A stretch of 59,009 bases of DNA from Nanobdellota archaeon. Its GTDB lineage: Archaea > Nanobdellota > Nanobdellia > Pacearchaeales > GW2011-AR1. The stretch is from contig JAKADZ010000005.1 in NCBI GenBank assembly GCA_021818475.1, forward strand, positions 1 through 59,009. Direction: 5' to 3'. Shown here in pieces: positions 16,783 to 24,343 of the stretch; position 1 is the stretch's first letter, and every line of letters begins with the position of its first letter. The notes beneath the pieces were generated by a model. That model saw nothing but the letters and a program-made list of their open reading frames with translations. It was not told where the DNA came from and made no database searches. The translations under genes and the position numbers were made by a program.

Positions 16783-18540
16783 ATGAAAATTTTGTTATTG
16801 CATACAAATTATATAAAATTCAAACCTCTGAAAAAAGCGCTGAAAAATGTTGCTGAGCTTTCAGAAAAAGAAAAGGAAGAGCAAAGAATTGAAGAGCCTT
16901 TGGTAGTAATGACTGCTGTTGAAAAATGGGACAGTGACACAAAGAAAATAGTTGAGAAACTTGTTGAAAATGTTAAAGATGTTGCAAAACAGGTAAATGC
17001 GAAAAATGTTGTTCTTTATCCTTATGCTCATCTTTCAAGCGAACTTTCTTCTCCAGAACAGGCAGTTGAAGTTCTTAATGAAGCAGAGAAAGAACTGAAA
17101 AAAAGTTTTAATGTTTCACGCGCTCCTTTTGGATATTACAAAGAATTTGAGATGAAAGTAAAGGGGCATCCTCTTTCTGAACTAAGCAGAGAAATAAGAA
17201 TTGAAGGAATGAAAGAAGAAAAGAAAGAGGAAAAATACGACGCTAAATTTTTGCTTAATGAAATTTCGAAGACAAAACTTGACAGTTCTAAACTTAAGGA
17301 TAATGACCATAGAATTATCGGACAGCAGATGGATTTGTTTTCTTTTTCAGAAGTTGCACCGGGAATGGTTTTCTGGCATAATAATGGATTGATAATAAAA
17401 AATGAATTGATTAAATTTTGGAGAGAACATCACAGAAAAGCAGGTTATCAGGAAATCTCTACTCCTCAGGTTATGGATAACAGACTGTGGAAAATTTCAG
17501 GGCATTGGGAGAAATACAAGGAAAATATTTTCCTTACTGAATATGAAAAAAGACAATTTGCTGTTAAGCCGATGAATTGTCCCGGAGGAATGCTTGTTTT
17601 CAAAAATAGTCCAAAGAGCTATAAGGAATTGCCGTTGAGAGTTGGCGAACTTGGAGTTGTTCATCGACTGGAACTTTCAGGAGTTTTGGCAGGATTGTTC
17701 AGAGTCATACAATTTACTCAGGATGATGCACACATTTTCTGCACTGAAGACCAGATAGAACAGGAAATTTTCGGAATCATGGATTTAGTTGATTTATTTT
17801 ACAAGAAATTTAATCTTGAATTTGACCACGTAGAACTTTCCACACGCCCTGAAAAAAGAATAGGCAGTGATGCAATGTGGGACAAAGCCGAAAGACTTTT
17901 GGAAGAAGCTCTGAAAAAGAAAAAAATAAAATACAAAATCAATGCAGGAGATGGGGCATTTTACGGGCCAAAAATTGATTTTCATGTTAAAGATTCTCTC
18001 GGAAGAACATGGCAATTGTCGACGATACAACTTGATTTTTCAATGCCTGAAAGATTTGAACTGGAATATACTGACAAAGATAATAAAAGAAAACGCCCGG
18101 TAATGCTTCACAGAGTTCTTTACGGAAGTTTGGAAAGATTTATCGGAATTTTGCTTGAACACACAAATGGAAGATTGCCTCTTTGGCTTGCTCCTGATCA
18201 AGTCAGAGTTTTGAGTTTCACAGACAGAAATGTTGACTATGCTAAGAAAGTCATAAAAGAAATCGGGGAAGAAATTCCTGAACTCAGAATAGATGCAGAT
18301 TTCAGACAGACAACTGTCCCAGCAAAAGTTAAAGATGCTGAAATCATGAGAGTTCCTTACATAATTGTTGTCGGAGACAAGGAAGAAAAAGAAAAAAATC
18401 TTGCAATAAGAGTGGGCTCCAGAGCCGAGCTCCGGGCCTCGTCCGTCGAGAACGCCGGGCGAAAGGAAGCAAAAATTGAAACATTCAAAATAAAAGAGTT
18501 CATTGAAAAAATCAAAAAAGAATTGACTGAAAGAAAATGA
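16783..18540 (+). CDS. thrS: Threonyl-tRNA synthetase with archaeal editing domain
   Basis: 585 aa. Residues 1-145 are the archaeal D-aminoacyl-deacylase-like editing domain (LLLHTNYIKFK, VVLYPYAHLSSEL, APFGYYKEFEMKVKGHPLSELSR), which removes mischarged serine. The class II catalytic core follows: GPGMVFW-type block (APGMVFWHNNG), PVMPQV-like motif 1, MNCPGGMLVFK (zinc/substrate Cys), RVGELGVVHRLELSG (motif 2), GAFYGPKIDFHVKD, and PVMLHRVLYGSLERFIGILLE (motif 3). The anticodon-binding domain is at the C-terminus and contains an odd insert of about 18 G+C-rich codons (18415-18470). Confidence 0.96.
   Translation: MKILLLHTNYIKFKPLKKALKNVAELSEKEKEEQRIEEPLVVMTAVEKWDSDTKKIVEKLVENVKDVAKQVNAKNVVLYPYAHLSSELSSPEQAVEVLNEAEKELKKSFNVSRAPFGYYKEFEMKVKGHPLSELSREIRIEGMKEEKKEEKYDAKFLLNEISKTKLDSSKLKDNDHRIIGQQMDLFSFSEVAPGMVFWHNNGLIIKNELIKFWREHHRKAGYQEISTPQVMDNRLWKISGHWEKYKENIFLTEYEKRQFAVKPMNCPGGMLVFKNSPKSYKELPLRVGELGVVHRLELSGVLAGLFRVIQFTQDDAHIFCTEDQIEQEIFGIMDLVDLFYKKFNLEFDHVELSTRPEKRIGSDAMWDKAERLLEEALKKKKIKYKINAGDGAFYGPKIDFHVKDSLGRTWQLSTIQLDFSMPERFELEYTDKDNKRKRPVMLHRVLYGSLERFIGILLEHTNGRLPLWLAPDQVRVLSFTDRNVDYAKKVIKEIGEEIPELRIDADFRQTTVPAKVKDAEIMRVPYIIVVGDKEEKEKNLAIRVGSRAELRASSVENAGRKEAKIETFKIKEFIEKIKKELTERK
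18413..18470 (+). repeat. G+C-rich palindromic insert inside thrS
   Basis: GGCTCCAGAGCC (perfect 5-bp stem) is followed by GAGCTCCGGGCCTCGTCCGT and CGAGAACGCCGGGCG. About three quarters of bases 18415-18460 are G or C, against roughly one third in the surrounding gene. It encodes GSRAELRASSVENAGRKEA, which I do not recognise from other archaeal ThrRS at this position. Confidence 0.55.
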
Positions 18541-18570
18541 TTTTAAACTATTCTTTTTTAAATTAAGTAT

Positions 18571-20712
18571 ATGGTTAAAAGAGGTGGGGTTTTCCCTGAT
18601 AAAAAAATAATTTTTCTACTTTCTTTTATATTTTTAATTCCACTTTTTTTGCATTTATTGACTGCTTCATTGGATACTAGCGCATATAATTATGTAAATA
18701 CTATTAATTCTCTTAATTTTACAAGTGCAGGAGCAATTTATGGTTCTCCAATTATTTCCAACGGTTTTGCTTACTTTCAAAGCAGTGATGGTAATTTTTA
18801 TCAGTTGAATGCATCAGATTTATCTTCTTTTGCAAGTTATTCTACTCAGGGAAGTTTGTCTACTCCTGCAGTTTTTGGAGATTTTATTTATATCAGAGGG
18901 GAAAATTCAAATCTATTTTATCAATTAAATGCATCAAATGTTTCACAACAATTTGCTACTTATCCTATTTCAATGCAGGGAACAAAGTCAACTCCATTAA
19001 TTTATAATAATTCAGTTTATATTGGAGATTCTAGTTATTTATACCAATTAAATGCATCCAATATATCTCAACAATTATCTAACTTTACAGACAGCACTCT
19101 TGTTTTCTGTTCTCCTAAATATAATAATGGTTTTATTTACGCTACTGATTCCCTTGGTAATTTTTATCAGCTTAATTCATCAAATATTTCTCAGCAGATT
19201 GCAACTTCCAGTGGGATAATAGTTCCTTCTCCATTGATTTCTGGAACCTTTGCTTATACTGGGGGGAATAATTACTTTTATCAGCTTAATTCATCAAATA
19301 TCTCTCAGCAGATTGCAAGTTATGGTTTTTCCGGAAGCCTATCTTTTAATACCTATTCTTCAACTCCTGCAATCTCAAATGATTCTGTATATATTGCAAC
19401 AGGCAGCTCATGTGCAAAGGGGTGTAACGATAGTTTCTTATATGAATTGAATGCATCTAATATCTCTCAGCAGATTGCAAATTACAGTAGCGGTTATCAG
19501 GGAACAAATGTTTGGGGTCCTCCGACTGTTTATGGGAATTATGTTTATATTGGAAATAGATACCATATTCTTTTTCAATTGAATGCAACAGATTTGAGTT
19601 ATATTTCAAATTATACAACTGTTGGTGCAATAAGTACTGCTCCAATCATTAGTGGAGGATTTGTTTATGTTTCTGATGAAGCAGGAATCTTTTATCAATT
19701 AAACATAACTAACATTGCAACACCAATCATAGGAGATTATATTTGTGATAATTGGGGAGATTGCTCTGGAGGAATTCAAACAAGAAGTTGCCATCAGTTA
19801 TATCTTGGAAGTATTCAATATACAACAGAAACTCAAACCTGTTCTACCGGGGGACATTTGGCTCCGCAACCACAACCACAGCCCTCCGGAGGAGGCGGAG
19901 GAAGTGTTACAATTTACAGACCAATTGTTAATGTAAGTTCTGCCGCACCTGTTCAGATTACTATCAACAGCACAAAAATGGATTTGACAGGAATAACTTT
20001 AAGCCTGAAAAAATCTGTTGAAAATGCATCAATGAATATCACAAAAGTTGACCAGACTGAATTTTTGTTATTCGGGCTTCCGATTGGAAAATTATATCAG
20101 TTATTTCAGATTGAACCGACAGGAATTGTATCAAGCGATATTTTGAATGCAACTTTGGATTTCAGAATAAACAAAACTTTTTTAGCAGAAAATAATATTA
20201 CTTTCCATCACAGAGACAACAGATACTGGCTTGTTCAAAATGATATCGTCGGAAATATTGCAGTTTACAGAATGCCGACAGGAAGCAATGGCTGGATGCA
20301 ATTAGCAACAAATTATACAGGCGAAGATAATGAGTCATATTTATTCAAAGCGTATACTCCCGGATTTTCCACCTTCGCAATTTTTTTCAACAAATATGAC
20401 TGCCTTCCAAATTCAGCAAGATGCTCTGAAGATGAAGTTCAGTTATGCCTTGGAAATGCAACGTGGCTTGTAACTGACCATTGCGCAGACACATGCGACA
20501 ACGGAAAATGCACAGTTTCTTTCTACAAATCAGGACAGTTCAAATTTTTAATAGGAACAATTCTTACAGGAATTTTTGCAATTGTTTTAATCAGAGTTAT
20601 TCATAATCGAAGAAAGAAGATTAAGAAGGAATTGACAAGAAAAGAAAGAAGAGAGATAAGGAAGAATAAAAGGAAAATTAAAAGGGAAATGAGAAAGAAG
20701 ATAAAACAATAA
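18571..20712 (+). CDS. Surface protein: beta-propeller-like repeats plus C-terminal anchor
   Basis: 713 aa. N-terminal hydrophobic signal (IIFLLSFIFLIPLFLHLL). Residues 45-385 contain about eight blocks with the recurring core FYQLNASNISQQIA, each preceded by a strand pair (GFIYATDSLGN), as in PQQ-like beta-propellers. A Cys-rich thrombospondin-like stretch follows (CDNWGDCSGGIQTRSC), then a Pro/Gln/Gly linker, a domain of the PGF-pre-PGF kind (residues ~450-600), another Cys-rich block (CLPNSARCSEDEVQLC), a membrane segment near 655-675, and a strongly basic cytosolic tail (RKERREIRKNKRKIKREM). Role: cell-surface protein, likely binding. TTTAAACT at 18542 starts 29 nt upstream. Confidence 0.75.
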   Translation: MVKRGGVFPDKKIIFLLSFIFLIPLFLHLLTASLDTSAYNYVNTINSLNFTSAGAIYGSPIISNGFAYFQSSDGNFYQLNASDLSSFASYSTQGSLSTPAVFGDFIYIRGENSNLFYQLNASNVSQQFATYPISMQGTKSTPLIYNNSVYIGDSSYLYQLNASNISQQLSNFTDSTLVFCSPKYNNGFIYATDSLGNFYQLNSSNISQQIATSSGIIVPSPLISGTFAYTGGNNYFYQLNSSNISQQIASYGFSGSLSFNTYSSTPAISNDSVYIATGSSCAKGCNDSFLYELNASNISQQIANYSSGYQGTNVWGPPTVYGNYVYIGNRYHILFQLNATDLSYISNYTTVGAISTAPIISGGFVYVSDEAGIFYQLNITNIATPIIGDYICDNWGDCSGGIQTRSCHQLYLGSIQYTTETQTCSTGGHLAPQPQPQPSGGGGGSVTIYRPIVNVSSAAPVQITINSTKMDLTGITLSLKKSVENASMNITKVDQTEFLLFGLPIGKLYQLFQIEPTGIVSSDILNATLDFRINKTFLAENNITFHHRDNRYWLVQNDIVGNIAVYRMPTGSNGWMQLATNYTGEDNESYLFKAYTPGFSTFAIFFNKYDCLPNSARCSEDEVQLCLGNATWLVTDHCADTCDNGKCTVSFYKSGQFKFLIGTILTGIFAIVLIRVIHNRRKKIKKELTRKERREIRKNKRKIKREMRKKIKQ

Positions 20713-20743
20713 AAATTAAAAATAGAGTTTTTTATAGAATGTT

Positions 20744-21298
20744 ATGAACTCACATTTTTTATTAGAAAAATTGGAGAATTCTGAAGAATACAAAAAATTC
20801 AAAAAAGAAAATCCAAATTCTTATCTCTGTTCTGGTTTTTTTATAATCGACTATGGGAACCACCAGCGGGTTCTTCACAACTCCTGCGACCCGACAGGAA
20901 GTCGAAATTCTTCTGATTTGGATAACAAATATCATTTTGATTTTTACATTCCGGAAAAAAAACAAACTTTCAGTTTTGAATTGGAGGAGGGAATAAAATT
21001 AATCCCTTTAGAAAGAGATGATGGAAAAGTTTTGAATGAAGTTTTAATGAAAGAGGGTTTTGATTTTGAAGAACTTAAGGAAACTATATTAAATGAAATG
21101 GCAGAGAAAAAAATTACCAATAAAATTCAGAAGATGATTTTTTCTCTTCAGAACAATGAAGGAAAAGATGTTTTATTTGGAACAATTTTTATTTCAGGAC
21201 TTGGACTGATAAGAGTTAATTTTGATATTTCAGAGGGGAAAATAACTGATTTTGAGAAGAGTTCACTTTTTGATATGGTTAAAGTGGTGAAGAAGTAA
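20744..21298 (+). CDS. Conserved-looking hypothetical protein with a palindromic-element insert
   Basis: 184 aa, soluble, acidic/amphipathic; I recognise no family. Residues about 40-58 (HQRVLHNSCDPTGSRNSS) are encoded by DNA that matches the palindromic element in the TtuA-like gene (12648) in another frame. Removing them joins FFIIDYGN to LDNKYHFDFYI, which reads as continuous beta structure. So the reading frame has absorbed an inserted element. A weak TATA-like ATTAAAAA lies at 20715. The mobile element begins 29 bp after its stop. Confidence 0.6.
   Translation: MNSHFLLEKLENSEEYKKFKKENPNSYLCSGFFIIDYGNHQRVLHNSCDPTGSRNSSDLDNKYHFDFYIPEKKQTFSFELEEGIKLIPLERDDGKVLNEVLMKEGFDFEELKETILNEMAEKKITNKIQKMIFSLQNNEGKDVLFGTIFISGLGLIRVNFDISEGKITDFEKSSLFDMVKVVKK
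20860..20905 (+). repeat. Palindromic element inside gene 20744-21298
   Basis: CCAGCGGGTTCTTCACAACT, then CCTGCGACCCGACAGGAAGT: arms CCAGCGGGT and ACCCGACAGG pair imperfectly. It is homologous at DNA level to 12648-12688 (shared GCGGGTTCTTCACAA and CAGGAAGT.GAAA) but translated in a different phase. Confidence 0.65.
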
Positions 21299-21318
21299 AG
21301 TTTATGGGTCTAATGTTC

Positions 21319-21327
21319 ATTATCAAG
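21319..21327 (+). repeat. Target-site duplication, left copy
   Basis: ATTATCAAG directly flanks the left inverted repeat and is repeated identically at 24303-24311 directly outside the right inverted repeat. Nine bases is within the range produced by DDE transposases. Confidence 0.88.
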
Positions 21328-21352
21328 TACATTGTTAATTTAATTGGGCTTT
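21328..21352 (+). repeat. Left terminal inverted repeat (25 bp)
   Basis: TACATTGTTAATTTAATTGG followed by GCTTT; the reverse complement is found without mismatch at 24278-24302. Similarity stops at once inside the element (CATCTC on the left, TGTAAA on the right). Confidence 0.9.
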
Positions 21353-21366
21353 CATCTCTTTGATTT

Positions 21367-21403
21367 TTCGGATACCTAACATTTAAAAACTTCGGATACC
21401 TAA
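21367..21403 (+). promoter_or_regulatory. Twin-dyad promoter of the AbrB-like gene
   Basis: TTCGGATACCTAA occurs at 21367 and 21391 (24 bp apart) with the TATA-like TTTAAAAA (21382-21389) between them, 30 nt before the ATG at 21412. The transposase promoter (23089-23126) has the same architecture, so a single regulator could bind both. The second dyad half lies between TATA box and expected transcription start, a repressor position. Confidence 0.65.
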
Positions 21404-21411
21404 TTTCTTTT

Positions 21412-21570
21412 ATGAAGATTATGAAGTCAGTTGATAAAAAAGTTGGAGATACAATTTATTTCAAATATAAAATTAATCTGCCGAAGAAAGTTGTTGAAGA
21501 TAGCAAATTTGAAGGAAAAGAGTTAGAAGTTGTTTTTGATAACGGAAGAATTTTAATTAAAAAAGAATAG
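21412..21570 (+). CDS. AbrB/SpoVT-like mini protein (52 aa, missed by the ORF track)
   Basis: Translation gives MKIMKSVDKKVGDTIYFKY, then KINLPKKVVEDSKFEGKELE and DNGRILIKKE. The LPKKVVE...F.G.ELEV..DNGRILI pattern is that of swapped-hairpin AbrB/MraZ-type DNA-binding proteins, which are often antitoxins or autoregulators. It is the first gene of the mobile element. Its promoter carries the same dyads as the transposase promoter, so I infer it could repress both. A role as antitoxin for the following ATPase is possible but unsupported. Confidence 0.7.
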   Translation: MKIMKSVDKKVGDTIYFKYKINLPKKVVEDSKFEGKELEVVFDNGRILIKKE

Positions 21571-21600
21571 TTTTTTAAGTAATAATATTTACTTATTTTT

Positions 21601-23028
21601 ATGCTTGATTTAACAAAAATAGATTTAGGTAAAGATGAAGCGGAACAAGATGAAAAACTAAAAGACTATTTTTTAAAAACAGATAGTTATAATAAAGCAT
21701 TATCTGGAGAAAAAACAATAATTATTGGAAGAAAAGGTTCTGGAAAATCGGCAATTTTTAAATTATTAAGTGATGAATTATCTCACGAAAATGTAATTGT
21801 AATAAAAATAACTCCAGACCAATATTCTTGGAGTGCTTTAAAAGATTATCAAGAGAAAGGAATACTCCCAGAGCAAGCAAATACTAATGCTTGGAAGTTA
21901 ACAATATTATCCGCAATTGTATGGAAATTAAATGATTTGGGATTAATTTCTAATAAATCAAAATTGAAAGATTATTATAATTTTATGAAAGATTCTTTTA
22001 CCCCTAACAAAAATAAAGATAATTGGTTTTTCAACATTGTTAATAAAGTGAAATCTTTATTAAAGGGAATAAAAACACAATGGATTTCATTTGAAGATAC
22101 TCCATCAGTAGCTACCCCATTAAAGATAATAGAAGAAATTAGGACATTATTAATTAATGAACTTCAATATTTTCAAGCAGATATAAGAGTAATAATTGAT
22201 AGATTAGATGATAGTTGGGATGCCTCTGAAGAATCAAAAAACATCATAATTGGATTATTGAAAGCAAGTAATGAATTAAATTCTATCACAAAAAATAGGA
22301 TAAAAATAATAACATTTTTGCGTTCTGATATATATGATAATTTATTTTTTGATGACCAAGATAAATTAAGACAAAATGAAGAGACTCTATTTTGGGATGC
22401 TGAATCATTAAAAAAAATTATCATTGAAAGAGTACGTGTAAGTCTAGATTTAAAAGATTCTGAAGAAGATATATGGAAAAGTCTTTTTTCTGAAAAACTT
22501 TATAGGAGTAGAGCAAAAGCTGAGAAATATATAATTGATAGGACATTTAAAAGACCAAGGGATATGTTATCTTTTGTTAGATTTTGTATAAGTCAAGCAA
22601 TTAAAAAAGGTCATAAACAAATAGAAAGTGAAGATACAAGAATGGCTGAAGAAGAAAATTATAGTCCAAGTAAATACAAAGATTTGATTATAGAATATAA
22701 AAAACAATTACCTTTCATAAAAGAATTATTAGATTCTTTTTCTGGATGTTCACATAGATTAACACAAGATAATCTTACGAAACATATATCTAAATTTTAT
22801 GATGACAATAATTTTAAAGGAAATCCAAAAATAATGATTAATAATTTATTTGTGATGGGGGTGATTGGGATTAAGAAAAGGGGAAGAGCGGGAATTAAAC
22901 AAAGAGGAGGGATTAGTTTTTACTATTACTATGATGACCCCGCGATAAGACCATTATCTTTTAATGAATATTATATACATCCTTCTTTAAGATATGTCCT
23001 AAACGTAAAAGAAAGTAGAGACATTTAG
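21601..23028 (+). CDS. P-loop ATPase, Sll1717-like (transposon passenger)
   Basis: 475 aa. Walker A is IIIGRKGSGKSAIF (residues ~41-54), Walker B-like is IRVIIDRLDDSWD (~197-209), followed by a sensor region IKIITFLRSDIYDNLF and arginine-rich LYRSRAKAEKYIIDRTFKRPRDML. The C-terminal third is a winged-helix-like region ending in YYDDPAIRPLSFNEYYIHPSLR. This order fits the Sll1717 family of STAND/KAP-like ATPases, which often sit in defence islands; a defence role is inference. TTTTTAAG at 21572 begins 29 nt upstream. Codons are more A+T-rich than the flanking chromosomal genes. Its 3' end is duplicated in tandem (28 bp). Confidence 0.75.
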   Translation: MLDLTKIDLGKDEAEQDEKLKDYFLKTDSYNKALSGEKTIIIGRKGSGKSAIFKLLSDELSHENVIVIKITPDQYSWSALKDYQEKGILPEQANTNAWKLTILSAIVWKLNDLGLISNKSKLKDYYNFMKDSFTPNKNKDNWFFNIVNKVKSLLKGIKTQWISFEDTPSVATPLKIIEEIRTLLINELQYFQADIRVIIDRLDDSWDASEESKNIIIGLLKASNELNSITKNRIKIITFLRSDIYDNLFFDDQDKLRQNEETLFWDAESLKKIIIERVRVSLDLKDSEEDIWKSLFSEKLYRSRAKAEKYIIDRTFKRPRDMLSFVRFCISQAIKKGHKQIESEDTRMAEEENYSPSKYKDLIIEYKKQLPFIKELLDSFSGCSHRLTQDNLTKHISKFYDDNNFKGNPKIMINNLFVMGVIGIKKRGRAGIKQRGGISFYYYYDDPAIRPLSFNEYYIHPSLRYVLNVKESRDI

Positions 23029-23080
23029 ATAATTGTTCTTTCTGGGAGACATTTAGATAATTGTTCTTTCTGGGAGACAT
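23018..23080 (+). repeat. 28-bp tandem repeat copying the ATPase stop region
   Basis: GAGACATTTAGATAATTGTT plus CTTTCTGG occurs twice in a row (23018-23045, 23046-23073) and a third start GAGACATT follows. The first copy includes the ATPase stop codon (RDI-stop). Confidence 0.85.
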
Positions 23081-23088
23081 TATGTATA

Positions 23089-23126
23089 TTCGGGTACCGA
23101 TATGTTTATATACTTCGGTTACCGAA
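23089..23126 (+). promoter_or_regulatory. Twin-dyad promoter of the transposase
   Basis: TTCGGGTACCGAT (23089) and the near-perfect palindrome TTCGGTTACCGAA (23114) flank TTTATATA (23105-23112). The TATA box starts 29 nt before the transposase ATG. Spacing of the dyads is 25 bp, against 24 bp in the related promoter at 21367. Confidence 0.7.
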
Positions 23127-23133
23127 TTATTCT

Positions 23134-24009
23134 ATGAAAATAACTTGTCCTCACTGCAAAAGTCAAGATGTAGTTAAACGAGGTTTTTTCCAAACTGCAA
23201 CTAATGGAAAACAGCAAAGATACTACTGCAAGTCTTGTAATAAGAAGTTCATAGAGCAAACTCCGTTTTACAGAATGAGAAATTCCCCTAACAAAATAAC
23301 CTTATGTTTGGATTTATTCTACAAAGGTGTAAGCACAAGACAGATACAAAATCATCTTCAGGCATTTTATCCTCATAATGCAAGTTGGGTTTCTATTTAT
23401 CAATGGATTGTAAAATATTCAAAAAAGATTTCTCAATTTACAAGTAACCTTAAACTGCAAGTGGGAAAGGAAATGCAGATTGATGAAGTAGAGTACAAAA
23501 CAAAAGGAAAGCAATCTTGGTTTATTGATTCTATTGACACAACAACTCGTTTTATGGTTGCTTCAAATTATGTAAAATCAAGAGGACAGAATGAACTTAA
23601 ACAGGTTTTGAAATTAGCAAAAAAGAAAACTGACAATCAAATTGAAACAATTACATCTGACGGATTTTTGGCTTATTCAAAAGCAGTTAATTTAGCATTC
23701 GGATATTACAAGATTAAGAGAGGAGAAATAAAACATAAAGTTGTTACACAACTGAAGAAAGAAGGGTTTAACATTATGATTGAACGAATGCACAACTCAT
23801 TAAGACAAAGAACAAAAACTTTCAGAGGATTTCACGGAAGTATAGAAAGTGCAAATGCAATAATGCGAGGATTTGAAATTTATTATAATTTCATTCGCCC
23901 TCATCTCGCTTTAAATGGAAAAACTCCGTCTGATTTAGCAACTGATATAAAATTAAGTGAAAATAATAAATGGTTAGAGTTGATTAATCTTTCAAACAAG
24001 AAAGATTAA
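23134..24009 (+). CDS. DDE transposase (IS6/IS240-like catalytic domain, IS1-like zinc ribbon)
   Basis: 291 aa. N-terminal zinc ribbon CPHCKSQDVVKRG...QRYYCKSCNKKF (residues 4-37), a helix-turn-helix at about 65-95 (GVSTRQIQNHLQAF...SWVSIYQW), then the DDE fold: first Asp in MQIDEVEYKTKGKQSWFID, second Asp in TITSDGFLAYSKA, and the E-bearing region FNIMIERMHNSLRQRTKTFRGF, ending with NFIRPHLALNGKTPSDLA. The gene is intact and 29 nt from its TATA box. It most likely mobilises the whole 2975-bp element; the 9-bp target duplication is one base longer than usual for IS6. Confidence 0.88.
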   Translation: MKITCPHCKSQDVVKRGFFQTATNGKQQRYYCKSCNKKFIEQTPFYRMRNSPNKITLCLDLFYKGVSTRQIQNHLQAFYPHNASWVSIYQWIVKYSKKISQFTSNLKLQVGKEMQIDEVEYKTKGKQSWFIDSIDTTTRFMVASNYVKSRGQNELKQVLKLAKKKTDNQIETITSDGFLAYSKAVNLAFGYYKIKRGEIKHKVVTQLKKEGFNIMIERMHNSLRQRTKTFRGFHGSIESANAIMRGFEIYYNFIRPHLALNGKTPSDLATDIKLSENNKWLELINLSNKKD

Positions 24010-24033
24010 AAATTATCCATTCTTTTATTAAAT

Positions 24034-24258
24034 ATGAAAAAACCATATATTAAAAGAATAGAAGTTGAACATACAGAAAATCCTGAAAATCAGAAGATTG
24101 CTGATGAAATAGAAAATTCTTTGAAAAGAGAAAATATTAATTTTAAGCACACTTATTTTAAGATATGTGATAAATGTGGGAAAAAATTTGATGAGCAAGA
24201 TAAACCCTTCAAAATAAAGATGACAAGAACTATTTGTAAAGAATGTAAGAAAAAGTGA
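24034..24258 (+). CDS. Small zinc-ribbon protein at the right end of the transposon
   Basis: 74 aa: a charged helical half (ENPENQKIADEIENSLKRENI) and a zinc knuckle FKICDKCGKKFDEQDKPF...ICKECKKK (C-x2-C...C-x2-C). The short spacing to the transposase (24 bp) and position inside the inverted repeats make it a transposon gene, perhaps an accessory DNA-binding protein. No family recognised. Confidence 0.6.
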   Translation: MKKPYIKRIEVEHTENPENQKIADEIENSLKRENINFKHTYFKICDKCGKKFDEQDKPFKIKMTRTICKECKKK

Positions 24259-24277
24259 ATTAATTTTTTTATTTACA

Positions 24278-24302
24278 AAAGCCCAATTAAATTAACAATG
24301 TA
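24278..24302 (-). repeat. Right terminal inverted repeat (25 bp)
   Basis: AAAGCCCAATTAAATTAACA plus ATGTA, the exact reverse complement of 21328-21352. Confidence 0.9.
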
Positions 24303-24311
24303 ATTATCAAG
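24303..24311 (+). repeat. Target-site duplication, right copy
   Basis: ATTATCAAG, identical to 21319-21327. Together with the next bases AAAG it forms the purine-rich stretch directly before the rpl7ae TATA box, so the duplication preserved the promoter's upstream element. Confidence 0.88.
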
Positions 24312-24316
24312 AAAGA

Positions 24317-24324
24317 TTTATAAA
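24317..24324 (+). promoter_or_regulatory. TATA box of the rpl7ae-rps28e-rpl24e operon
   Basis: TTTATAAA, preceded by AAGAAAGA. Transcription would start about 24345, at the foot of the kink-turn hairpin, giving a leader of about 50 nt. This contrasts with the leaderless genes around. Confidence 0.75.
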
Positions 24325-24343
24325 CCTCTTTTCTCTCCATTTT

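Larger units (their letters stand above)
21328..24302 (+). mobile_element. Complete 2975-bp transposon carrying an ATPase gene
   Basis: It is bounded by 25-bp perfect inverted repeats (left 21328-21352, TACATTGTTAATTTAATTGG...; right 24278-24302, its exact reverse complement) and by 9-bp direct repeats ATTATCAAG. Inside are an AbrB-like 52-aa gene, a Sll1717-like P-loop ATPase, a DDE transposase and a 74-aa zinc protein, all on the plus strand. The perfect ends and identical target duplication indicate a recent, intact insertion. It landed 5 bp upstream of the rpl7ae TATA box. The family is not assigned: the zinc ribbon recalls IS1, the DDE domain IS6/IS240. Confidence 0.88.
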
